This document shows, in pieces, positions 9,501 through 17,787 of a stretch of DNA of 64,000 bases. The position numbers and the translations under genes are program-made. The notes under the pieces are model-generated. The model was given only the letters and a program-made list of their open reading frames with translations. It was not told the origin of the DNA and did no database searches. How positions within the stretch are numbered: the first letter of the stretch is position 1; each line of letters opens with the position of its first letter. The DNA is from Candidatus Aenigmatarchaeota archaeon (GTDB taxonomy: Archaea; Aenigmatarchaeota; Aenigmatarchaeia; GW2011-AR5), in the NCBI GenBank assembly GCA_016180945.1, contig JACPAG010000002.1, positions 64,210-128,209 of the forward strand. Reading direction: 5' to 3'.

Positions 9501-10214
9501 TTACTTAAGCAAACCGCCCGCTATATCCCTCATCGCCTTTTCGATATCCGGCGCTTTTACGATGCCGGAGCTCACGCCTACCCCGTCCGCGCCGAGCTCC
9601 ACGGCCTTTCTGGCATCGTCGCTGTTCTTTATGCCGGCGCCGCAAAGGACTTTCGTTTCTGGCGATATTTTTTTTACCCGCCTTACGGAGTTTGTTATTA
9701 TCTCCGGCCTGGCTGTCGATACAGAGATGTTTCCGCCTACCAGTTCGGGCGGCTCTGCCAGAATCATGTCCGGCTTCAGCGACGCTATGGCCTCTGCCTC
9801 TTCGTCGCTCTTCGCGCATACGCATGAAATTAATCCGACTAGTTTGCACCGCTCAACGCATTTTCTGATGTCTTCGAACCCGATTCTTCGCTCGCTGTGG
9901 TTTATGAGCGTGCCGAGACCGCCGGCTCTTTTAACCTCCTCTGCCGGCACAGAGCCTGTATGCGCTCCCGGCTCTGCCGGGTCTATGCTCTGCGAAAACA
10001 CAGGAATTGTTTTTGAAACATCCTTTAGCGAAAGATGACTCGGTGTAAGCACTATCTCTATGCCTGTTTCTTTAGCTACCCTCTTCGCCGTCTGCGCTAT
10101 TTTCATTGCGTTATCCAAGGCCTCTGCATAGGTTTTCAGGTTTATTATCAGCAGCGGGTATTTTATCCCCTCACTTCGTGAGTCGATAGCCATATTATGT
10201 TTCTTTGGTGTCAT
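9501..10214 (-). CDS. tpiA: Triosephosphate isomerase
   Basis: KYPLLIINLKTY, LGTLINHSERRIGF, LAEPPELVGGNISVSTA; N-terminal extension contains the MAIDS leader motif. Confidence 0.93.
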   Translation of the reverse strand: MTPKKHNMAIDSRSEGIKYPLLIINLKTYAEALDNAMKIAQTAKRVAKETGIEIVLTPSHLSLKDVSKTIPVFSQSIDPAEPGAHTGSVPAEEVKRAGGLGTLINHSERRIGFEDIRKCVERCKLVGLISCVCAKSDEEAEAIASLKPDMILAEPPELVGGNISVSTARPEIITNSVRRVKKISPETKVLCGAGIKNSDDARKAVELGADGVGVSSGIVKAPDIEKAMRDIAGGLLK

Positions 10215-10219
10215 AAGAA

Positions 10220-11239
10220 TCAGGAAAACATGTTTTCAAGCTGCGATTTTATTTTTGTGATGCCCAGAATATCGTCAGTCATTCTCATCGAATCGTTTTT
10301 TTGCAGTATGCCTGATTGGGACGTTATAGCGTCAATGTTTTCAGCCACTACTACTGACTCCTGCGGCACGGCAAATGCGATGAAAATATCGCTGCCGTTT
10401 GACATGAACGTGTTCATCAATAAGGCGGGCACGAACGTGTCGAATCTTTTCAGCCCGGTGTCCCTGGCCGCTTCCACTATCTGCGAGCTTGTGGAAGCCG
10501 TGTTCAGGACAGCCACCCTCTCGTTTTTGAACAGGCCGTAAAGCTCGTCTTTTTTTGGCGCGGCCCCGTCAAATGTTATCCTCATCGAATTGATGTGGCA
10601 GTGTGTGTGAGGAACCTTGAATGCGATGCTGCTTATCGGAACGTCTATTACGCTTCTTACGTCGTCGGCATGATGGCTTTTGGCTTTCCAGTCAACCGCG
10701 TTCAGCGCCGACCCCTTTGCGTCGTTGAGGTCTGCTCCTCTTCGAATGAGAAGGGCGTCAATATTTTTTATCCTGTAGTTTTCGCCTATCGGCTTTATTA
10801 TCCTGCAGTATGACGTCGTATTGCAGCTTACGACCCTTATGTACTCCTTTCCGGCAGCGAGGTCAAAATTGCACCTTGCATTGAAGCTGAATCCTACACT
10901 CGCTTCCTCGCCGCCCTGAAAAATAGCTTTTTTTCTTTTCGGCAAGTAAATATTCTGCTTGTTTTTCACGCCATTCCCGTCAGAAGAGGCGTCGACAACT
11001 ATATCAGCCATATTTACAAGCTCTTCTACGCTTCCGCTTACCTCTATGCCTTTAGCCGCAAAGGATTTTGCCGATTCGGCCGGCACGAAGAGCTTCATGC
11101 CTGCCATGACAGCAAGCTTTGCATCCTGGTCGGGCGTATACTTCGTCACGCCGAGCAGCTTCATTTTAGGATGTTTTGAAACAGCATCAGCTACGCGCTT
11201 GCCGATCGTGCCATAACCGTTTACACAGACATTTAACAT
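10220..11239 (-). CDS. gap: Type II glyceraldehyde-3-phosphate dehydrogenase
   Basis: VNGYGTIGKRVADAV, VVSCNTTSYCRIIKP. Confidence 0.93.
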   Translation of the reverse strand: MLNVCVNGYGTIGKRVADAVSKHPKMKLLGVTKYTPDQDAKLAVMAGMKLFVPAESAKSFAAKGIEVSGSVEELVNMADIVVDASSDGNGVKNKQNIYLPKRKKAIFQGGEEASVGFSFNARCNFDLAAGKEYIRVVSCNTTSYCRIIKPIGENYRIKNIDALLIRRGADLNDAKGSALNAVDWKAKSHHADDVRSVIDVPISSIAFKVPHTHCHINSMRITFDGAAPKKDELYGLFKNERVAVLNTASTSSQIVEAARDTGLKRFDTFVPALLMNTFMSNGSDIFIAFAVPQESVVVAENIDAITSQSGILQKNDSMRMTDDILGITKIKSQLENMFS

Positions 11240-12684
11240 TTTACGGGCACCATGGACTTTATTTTTTCCTTTGTGTCAAGCAGCAGGAGTGACGGAAGAT
11301 AACCGTGCATCAAAAATTCCAGCGTAGCCCCGCCGCCGATTGACACAAGCGAGAATTTGTAACCATAACCGAAACTCCTTACCATATCCGCCGTGTCGCC
11401 GCCAGCCGCTATAGTAACCGTCCCTTCTTTTGTTGTTTCGGCTATGGCCTCTACGAGACCTTTGCTGCCAAAGGAAAATAGCTTGTTTTCATAAACGCCG
11501 ACAGGACCGGCAAGAAGGATTGTATGGGCGTTTTTGATTTCTTTTCTCCACTCGTCCAGCGTTTTGATCCCTATATCCCCGGCTATCATGCCTTCGCCCA
11601 GACGGTCTACGTAATGCGGGCTGCCGTCCTTTATTACGCCATGGTCTCTGGGAAGTTTTAACAAAATATTTTTTCCTTCCTGCTGTTTTCTTTCCACATT
11701 CAGCATCATATTCCCTGCCAGCATGACCTGGTCATATATCTGGTTCCATTCCACGTACGAGTCGCCTATAAGGCTTCTGGCCTGTTCTCTGGAGAGACTT
11801 TTTAATGTTCCGTCGCGTATATCAGAAAGATATTTTTCCGCTATCATGAAGGGGTAAACCATTGCGCCGCCGATTAATATTTTGTCGCCGCTTTTCATGT
11901 TCTGTATGAGCTTGTTTGCAACGTCTATCTTGGATACAATGCCCGGCTTGGTTTCTATTTTTTTGCCGCCCACGACAAAAACAAACGGGTCCCTGTCTGT
12001 TTTTAAAAGATTGTCGAAAATGTCCCTGAGATAATCTATCTCGGCTTTTACCTGCATGCCCATCACGTTTATCTTCGTGTGCCTTGTTATCTCGCCTACG
12101 GTGGCGTTGTTTATGCGGTGTGCCTGTGCAAACCCGTCCTGCACGTATATCGTGCCAAGAGAAGCGATAAGCTTTGCAAACTCCTGCCCCGCAGGCTTGT
12201 CTCCGTTGTTCTCGCCCTCCCAGAAACGAAGATTATCCAGAAGTATGACATCCCCTTCCCCAACGTTTCTTTCTATATAGTCCTTGGCGTATGCTATATA
12301 GTCAGCGGCATTTTCATAGAAATTCCCGTGGTCATCCAGCGCAGATATAAAGTGGATGCGCTCCTTCATCATGCCGTGCAGAAAATCAGCGGCCGGCCTT
12401 ACCCTGAGCCGCTTGTCGTATAATTTTCCCTTGAATTTTGCATTCTCGCCTATCTTGTCCACATCATTTTTATCAGGCCGCCCGGCATACGTCAGAAGAA
12501 TTATATTTCTGGCGCCTTTCTGTTTCAGCACCTTTAACGTTCCTTCCGCAGCCTCTATGCGCAGGCCGTCTTCGATATTTCCCTTGTCGTCAAACGCATC
12601 GAAAGAAACCCTTAGAAGCACAGTCTGCCCTTTCACCAGGCTTTCGTCCAGATTATCAACACAGGCGATTTCTTCCAGGTTCAT
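11233..12684 (-). CDS. pgk: Phosphoglycerate kinase, unusually long
   Basis: GQTVLLRVSFDA, LLDNLRFWEGE, DGFAQAHR, SIGGGATLEFL. Confidence 0.92.
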   Translation of the reverse strand: MNLEEIACVDNLDESLVKGQTVLLRVSFDAFDDKGNIEDGLRIEAAEGTLKVLKQKGARNIILLTYAGRPDKNDVDKIGENAKFKGKLYDKRLRVRPAADFLHGMMKERIHFISALDDHGNFYENAADYIAYAKDYIERNVGEGDVILLDNLRFWEGENNGDKPAGQEFAKLIASLGTIYVQDGFAQAHRINNATVGEITRHTKINVMGMQVKAEIDYLRDIFDNLLKTDRDPFVFVVGGKKIETKPGIVSKIDVANKLIQNMKSGDKILIGGAMVYPFMIAEKYLSDIRDGTLKSLSREQARSLIGDSYVEWNQIYDQVMLAGNMMLNVERKQQEGKNILLKLPRDHGVIKDGSPHYVDRLGEGMIAGDIGIKTLDEWRKEIKNAHTILLAGPVGVYENKLFSFGSKGLVEAIAETTKEGTVTIAAGGDTADMVRSFGYGYKFSLVSIGGGATLEFLMHGYLPSLLLLDTKEKIKSMVPVKC

Positions 12685-12721
12685 AAGTATCCCATTTTAT
12701 TGGATAAGTCCTATTTTCTGA

Positions 12722-12826
12722 TTACAAACCTTTTGTATAGCCATCAATTACATCAATGAGCATAGTCTGGTTTGTCTGGATGTCCCTTAAAATACGCCCG
12801 TCGGTTGTATTTCTTTGTATTGTCAT
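12722..12826 (-). CDS. Candidate 34-aa microprotein between fbp and pgk
   Basis: ATG..TAA ORF MTIQRNTTDGRILRDIQTNQTMLIDVIDGYTKGL, 2 nt after the fbp stop on the same strand. Confidence 0.3.
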   Translation of the reverse strand: MTIQRNTTDGRILRDIQTNQTMLIDVIDGYTKGL

Positions 12827-12828
12827 AA

Positions 12829-13929
12829 CTAATCCTGCTTTCTTAGCACAAATTTCTTGTCCAGTTCCTTCAGCTTATCAGCAAGTATGGTATACTCTAT
12901 TTCTTCCATCGGCAGCATCGCAGGCATCACAAATCCCTGCTCGCGCATCAGGAATGATTTTGTTGCGGCAAGCCGCCTCACTTCGTCAAACACGGGATCG
13001 TCGAATGCGTCGCCCATGGCCGTGAACTTGCCGTTGTGCATTGAGAAGAATAGCCCGCTTATCAGAGGATTGCAATAGTATACAGAAGACGGCGAATTTA
13101 GGACCACAGGCATCAGGGCCATGTTATGGCTGCCCCTTGTATCGCCGGCCACGTAGTGCGCATACTTGAACATCGCCCCTATCTCTTCCGTGGCGAGGAA
13201 CGGCCGCTGGACGCGTACGATAGCTATCGGGTCGTCCTTGCCGGAGTATTTGCCGCTGATGTTATGAAGCCGGGACGTGCTGACAGCGGCTATCTGCTCG
13301 CTATTGCTTCGGGAATGGATTTTTTCAATGACGAATCTGTGCGGATTGAAAAGCAGACTTGCTATGTCCACGTATTCTTCCGGCGTCTTTAGTTCGATTA
13401 TCTTATCTGCTTCCGTGTTGGCCACGTCCATTATCGTAAACACAACGCCCTTTCGCATGTCGTTGCTGAGCATGAGGCCGGGCGAACGGGACACTTCGAC
13501 AAAGCCGTAGTACAAAGGCACGTTAAACGCGCCGGGCTCTGTTTTGTCTGCGGCAAACAGCATCACGGCCTCGTTCGGCCTTTCTTCGAACTCTATTTCC
13601 GCCGAACCCGGTCCTAGACCGCGGACATTTCCGGAAAAAGCAGTTTTAAGCATATCCTGCCCTGCTCCATAGAGGCCCTGTTCTTTGGCGACTTCCGTAG
13701 CCTCCATGAACGCGTCAAAAGCCAGCTTATGGATTTCAGCGTTGTTAACCCCCCTCGTGTGGCTCATGAGTATGTGAATATCGTCTCCCGTATAGCCGAT
13801 ATAGCTGTCGAGAAGCAGTTTGCTCTCCGAAACGATTTTTTTTACAGTCTCTACCAATTCTTTGCTCGGCTTTGTATGGCCCCCAACGCCGCCAACGTCG
13901 GCCTTTATCGCACTAAGCGTAATTTTCAT
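12829..13929 (-). CDS. fbp: Fructose-1,6-bisphosphate aldolase/phosphatase (class V)
   Basis: MKITLSAIKADVGGVGGHTKPS; YTGDDIHILMSHTRGVNN. Confidence 0.93.
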   Translation of the reverse strand: MKITLSAIKADVGGVGGHTKPSKELVETVKKIVSESKLLLDSYIGYTGDDIHILMSHTRGVNNAEIHKLAFDAFMEATEVAKEQGLYGAGQDMLKTAFSGNVRGLGPGSAEIEFEERPNEAVMLFAADKTEPGAFNVPLYYGFVEVSRSPGLMLSNDMRKGVVFTIMDVANTEADKIIELKTPEEYVDIASLLFNPHRFVIEKIHSRSNSEQIAAVSTSRLHNISGKYSGKDDPIAIVRVQRPFLATEEIGAMFKYAHYVAGDTRGSHNMALMPVVLNSPSSVYYCNPLISGLFFSMHNGKFTAMGDAFDDPVFDEVRRLAATKSFLMREQGFVMPAMLPMEEIEYTILADKLKELDKKFVLRKQD

Positions 13930-13993
13930 TTAGGCACCAAAAGTTCATACTTTTTCATACTTTTATACTTATCTATCAGACCTTGGATGAATT

Positions 13994-14036
13994 GACGCAC
14001 CGCTGTGCGTCAGTCTGTTTTAAGTCGAGTGCGATG
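13994..14036 (-). repeat. Palindromic element in fbp leader
   Basis: GACGCAC-CGCT-GTGCGTC on + strand followed by AGTCTGTTTTAAGTCGAGTGCGATGG. Confidence 0.7.
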
Positions 14037-14210
14037 GAGTGTGGGATTTGTGGTCCTTAGCTGAATATGCAATAAGGGTGCATATTTCCTAATTACTGTT
14101 ATTCGATTAGTGAATACACCTTATTTTTCTTTTTACCTGAAACCTTTTTAACGCTTGATGGATTCCTTTTTCTACTGGATTTTTGATACAAGACTATACA
14201 CACGGTGGGA

Positions 14211-15044
14211 TTACGAAACCCTTATGTCAATCCTGTATTTCCATATCCCCGGGCCGTAAGGCAGGACCTTGTTTATGGAAATGATTTTTGATTGTTTTCT
14301 TGTTTTTTTCACGGTTCCGATAACGCTTTTTGAAAAATCCTTTATTTCATCTTCATTGGCAAATGCGTATAAGTGTACAAAGCCTCTTTTCTTTAAGCAT
14401 GTTAGTGCCTCGCCCAGATAGTTCTGACCTTTTTCCGGCAGCGGCATCATAACCCTGTCGCACGTGCCAGCAAAGCGTGACGACTTCTCTTTCACGTCGC
14501 CAAGGACAATCTGGATATTCTCCAGCTTGTTCAGCTTTATGTCCTTCCAGAAGTACCTGCATGCGTCCGGATTTATCTCGATGCCAATGACTTTAGAAGG
14601 CCTTGCCCTTTTGCCTATTATCACGGGAAAAGTTCCGGCACCCGCAAAGAATACCATGACCGTTTCTTTTTCTTTCACCTGGCCAGCCATGCGTAATCTT
14701 TCCGTCCCTTCCCGCGGCGAGAAATAAACCTTTCGCGGGTCAAGAAGAAAACGGCAGCCGGCCTCGTTATGCACCACTTCCGTATTTCTGGAACCGGCAA
14801 TTATTTTCATTTTTCTAAGCCTGTAGATCCCTTTTCTTTCAGAAGCCTTTTCCAGCACGGATTTCACATTCTTGTGCTGTTTCATCAGTGCAGCAGCAAT
14901 AGCCCTGGCCTTTTGTCTCAGTTCTTTTGGCACCTCTATTATAGCCACAGCCTTTTCCCTGTTGCCTATGATATCAAACGAGGAGGGAACGTGCCTTAGC
15001 TGTTTCTTTGTAAGCTTGCCCTTTAACAAATCCCTGAGAGCCAT
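14211..15044 (-). CDS. Trm5-family tRNA (guanine37-N1)-methyltransferase
   Basis: LDPRKVYFSPREGTERLRMAGQVKEKETVMVFFAGAGTFPVIIGKRA; paralog of 5842-6666. Confidence 0.8.
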   Translation of the reverse strand: MALRDLLKGKLTKKQLRHVPSSFDIIGNREKAVAIIEVPKELRQKARAIAAALMKQHKNVKSVLEKASERKGIYRLRKMKIIAGSRNTEVVHNEAGCRFLLDPRKVYFSPREGTERLRMAGQVKEKETVMVFFAGAGTFPVIIGKRARPSKVIGIEINPDACRYFWKDIKLNKLENIQIVLGDVKEKSSRFAGTCDRVMMPLPEKGQNYLGEALTCLKKRGFVHLYAFANEDEIKDFSKSVIGTVKKTRKQSKIISINKVLPYGPGIWKYRIDIRVS

Positions 15045-15078
15045 AGTTACTTTTTAAATCATTGGACTTAAAAAGAAG

Positions 15079-15633
15079 ATGATGAGAAAAATTAACGTTA
15101 TAGGCATTGTCGGCCTTATAGGCGCAGGCAAGGATACGGCTGCCGATCACATAGCGGAAAAATACGGCTACCATATAATCTCTTTCCGCGACCTTGTGAA
15201 AGAGGTCACTGAAAAAGAAGGTCTGGAACCGACTAGGGAGAATTTGCAGATGACCGGCAAAAAGTACAGGGAAGAATACGGAAAGGAATATTTTTCAAGG
15301 CTGGCTGTAGAGAAAGCCAAGTCCATAGAAAAGTCCATACTGAAAGAAATGCGGACAAAAGAGGACGTAGAGCTGCCGAAAAAGGTTTTTGGAAAGTCGA
15401 TGGTAGTAATAAATATAGAAGCTGAAAAAACGCTTCGTTTTGAAAGGCTTAGAAAAAGGGCCAGATTAGGAGATCCGAGAACAATGGAAGCATTCGAAGC
15501 GCAGGAGAGACGGGAACAAGAACTGGGCTACACAAAGGCCATAGACTTCGCGGACATAACAATCCAGAACAATTCCACTTTCGACGATTTGTATAAAAGG
15601 ATAGACGAAGCGATGAAAAGTATTAATCAATAA
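15079..15633 (+). CDS. UPF0200/dephospho-CoA kinase-like P-loop protein
   Basis: IGIVGLIGAGKDTAADHIAEKYGYHIISFRDLVK. Confidence 0.75.
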   Translation: MMRKINVIGIVGLIGAGKDTAADHIAEKYGYHIISFRDLVKEVTEKEGLEPTRENLQMTGKKYREEYGKEYFSRLAVEKAKSIEKSILKEMRTKEDVELPKKVFGKSMVVINIEAEKTLRFERLRKRARLGDPRTMEAFEAQERREQELGYTKAIDFADITIQNNSTFDDLYKRIDEAMKSINQ

Positions 15634-15648
15634 AAATGTACTATTTCA

Positions 15649-16272
15649 GTGATACTTATGAACATCATCCTCCTCGGCCCGCAGGGCTCCGGCAAAGGCA
15701 CGCAGGCTACGCTTCTGTCCGGCAAAATGCAACTGCCGAAGATATCGACAGGCGACCTGCTAAGAGAGATTGCCCAGGGCAAAACGCCTTTGGGCGAAAA
15801 GATAAAGTCTTACCAATCAAAAGGCCTGCTGGTGCCGGACGGGATAGTTATTGAGGTAATAAAAGGCCGCATACAAAGGAAGGACTGCAAAAACGGCTTT
15901 ATATTAGAGGGATTTCCCAGGACCTTGATGCAGGCAGAGCATCTTGGAAAAATTACAGCCATAGACAAGGTTGTTCTCCTCAAAATCAGCGACGCAGAAG
16001 CTGTAAGTCGTTTATCCACCCGCCGCCAGTGCAAAAAATGCAACGCCATATACAGCCTGAACAACATCGAAGGCAACAAGTGCGCCAAGTGCGGCTCTGA
16101 TTTGTACCAGAGGGAAGACGACAAGCCGGGTGCCATAAAAAAACGGCTGCAGCTTTACAAGAAAGAAACGGAGCCGCTGATAAAATACTATGGCAAAAGG
16201 ATCGTGGAAATAGACGGCTCGAAGCCCGTGGAAAATGTTTTGAATGACATACTGAAGAAGCTGGGCGCCTAG
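15649..16272 (+). CDS. adk: Adenylate kinase with Zn-binding lid
   Basis: ILLGPQGSGKGTQATLLS; CKKCNAIY...CAKCGSDLYQREDDKP. Confidence 0.93.
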   Translation: MILMNIILLGPQGSGKGTQATLLSGKMQLPKISTGDLLREIAQGKTPLGEKIKSYQSKGLLVPDGIVIEVIKGRIQRKDCKNGFILEGFPRTLMQAEHLGKITAIDKVVLLKISDAEAVSRLSTRRQCKKCNAIYSLNNIEGNKCAKCGSDLYQREDDKPGAIKKRLQLYKKETEPLIKYYGKRIVEIDGSKPVENVLNDILKKLGA

Positions 16273-16285
16273 GCTGCGTTTCTAT

Positions 16286-16403
16286 AATCACATCTTCTTT
16301 ATATACCACCGACTTTAGTCGGTGGTTTGCGAGAAGATGGGATTCAGATGAACATTGTATTTTATCATGGTCTAAAGACCATGGTTTTCAATGTTCATCT
16401 TAG
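16286..16403 (+). ncRNA. Putative two-hairpin structured RNA/DNA element, copy 1
   Basis: ATCTTC..CCACCGAC/GTCGGTGG..GAAGAT, then GATGAACATTG..CCATGGTC/GACCATGG..CAATGTTCATC; homologous to copy at 19278-19526. Confidence 0.5.
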
Positions 16404-16450
16404 ATTACCATTACAAAATACTTTAAATAACTATTTATGTAAAATTTGTA

Positions 16451-17314
16451 ATGGTATATATGAGAATAGTCAAACGGCAGAAAGGGAACAAATTCTACTT
16501 CTACATTCAATACTCTTTCAGGGAAGGCGGGAGGGTAATAACTAAGGAAAGATATCTTGGGCAAGCAGTGCCAAAAAATATAGAGCAGATAAAAGAGAGG
16601 TTTGCTGAAGAGGAAAGAAGCAGAATTTACGCGAAACTGGAAAAGATAAGTGAGGATTTCCAAAGGTATTGGGGCAGACTGCCAAAGAGTGTACAGGAAA
16701 AGGAGAAAGAAGAAATCGCAATTGCGTTTACCTACAATACCAATGCCATAGAAGGCTCGGCGATAACGCTTCCCGAGACAAGGGAAATACTGAAAGATGG
16801 GATAGCCCCGAAAAAGCCTATCAGAGACATAAAAGAAACAGAGGCTCATTCAAAGGTTTTCTTGGAGATGCTTGTCAAAAAAGAGGATATCACAAAAGAA
16901 TTATTGCTCAGATGGCACAAAGAAATATTTAGTGAGACTAAACATGATATCGCAGGAGTTTTTAGGAATTATTTAATAAGAGTCGGCTCGTACGTGGCAC
17001 CGGACTGGCAGGATGTCAAGAAATTAATGAACGAACTCGTTGAATTTATTAATAAATCAAATACGAATCCGGTTGAACTCGCAGCCCGTGCACACTATAG
17101 GTTTGAAAAAATTCACCCTTTCGGTGATGGTAATGGAAGAATAGGCAGACTTCTAATGAATCGTATACTTTGGCGTGCTGGTTATCCAATGCTTATAATA
17201 GAGTACAAAAAGCGAAAATCTTATTACAAAGCCCTAGAAAAAGACGAGGAAGGGTTTGTTAAATACTTTATACGAAAATATTTATCGGCACATAGGAAAA
17301 GATTGGGTTCGTAG
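16451..17314 (+). CDS. Fic/DOC family protein
   Basis: HPFGDGNGRIGRLLMNRIL Fic motif; stop codon lies inside tRNA-Pro. Confidence 0.92.
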   Translation: MVYMRIVKRQKGNKFYFYIQYSFREGGRVITKERYLGQAVPKNIEQIKERFAEEERSRIYAKLEKISEDFQRYWGRLPKSVQEKEKEEIAIAFTYNTNAIEGSAITLPETREILKDGIAPKKPIRDIKETEAHSKVFLEMLVKKEDITKELLLRWHKEIFSETKHDIAGVFRNYLIRVGSYVAPDWQDVKKLMNELVEFINKSNTNPVELAARAHYRFEKIHPFGDGNGRIGRLLMNRILWRAGYPMLIIEYKKRKSYYKALEKDEEGFVKYFIRKYLSAHRKRLGS

Positions 17315-17452
17315 TTTAGCTTGGTTACAGCCCTTTTGCGACAGACCGACGCACTTTGGTGCGTCTAGTTGTTTCAAAATCGCTGGCGGAAATTCCAAAT
17401 AGAATCCGTGCTTTGGGAGCATGAGACCCCTGTTCAAATCAGGGCGGACCCA
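17305..17452 (+). tRNA. tRNA-Pro(TGG) with a 74-nt D-loop intron (17327-17400)
   Basis: Acceptor GGGTTCG/CGGACCC, anticodon arm CGTGC-TTTGGGA-GCATG, T-arm CCCTG-TTCAAAT-CAGGG; TTGG/CCAA helix with TTA and ATA bulges supports the splice sites. Confidence 0.87.
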
Positions 17453-17461
17453 TTCCCAATC

Positions 17462-17560
17462 CCTTTCTTTACAAAAGAAAGGTCTAGGGTTCATGCAAAG
17501 GATTTTAATAAAATCCTTTGTAGCATCAAATGATTCCTGAAGGAACATTTGATTGTACCC
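17462..17560. repeat. Multi-hairpin array between tRNA-Pro genes
   Basis: CCTTTCTTT/AAAGAAAGG; CAAAGGATTTT-AAT-AAAATCCTTTG; TCAAATG..CATTTGA; partial closing stem GGGT../..ACCC. Confidence 0.6.
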
Positions 17561-17607
17561 CCAAAGAAAAATTCTACTTTTATAGATTATCTTCCACATA
17601 TTCGGTA

Positions 17608-17681
17608 GGGTTCGTAGTTTAGCTTGGTTAGAATCCGTGGTTAGGGACCATGAGACGCCAGTTCAAATCCGGCCGAACCCA
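17608..17681 (+). tRNA. tRNA-Pro-like gene, apparent anticodon AGG
   Basis: GGGTTCG/CGAACCC acceptor; anticodon arm CGTGG-TTAGGGA-CCATG; T-stem GCCAG/CCGGC has an A-C mismatch. Confidence 0.7.
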
Positions 17682-17787
17682 TATTTTAGCAATAGAACCT
17701 ATTAGCATAACTAAGATATGGGTAGCAGAACCCATTCCCAAAAGAAAATCCAATTTTAAAAGTAAACAAATAGATAAGGTAATAATT

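Noticed and set aside
16286-16403. Known ribozyme (hammerhead, HDV, twister) for the two-hairpin element
   Set aside because: No match to the conserved cores of those ribozymes by eye
17282-17599. 105-aa minus-strand ORF
   Set aside because: Antisense to tRNA-Pro and the hairpin array; only useful as a translation of the palindromic repeat
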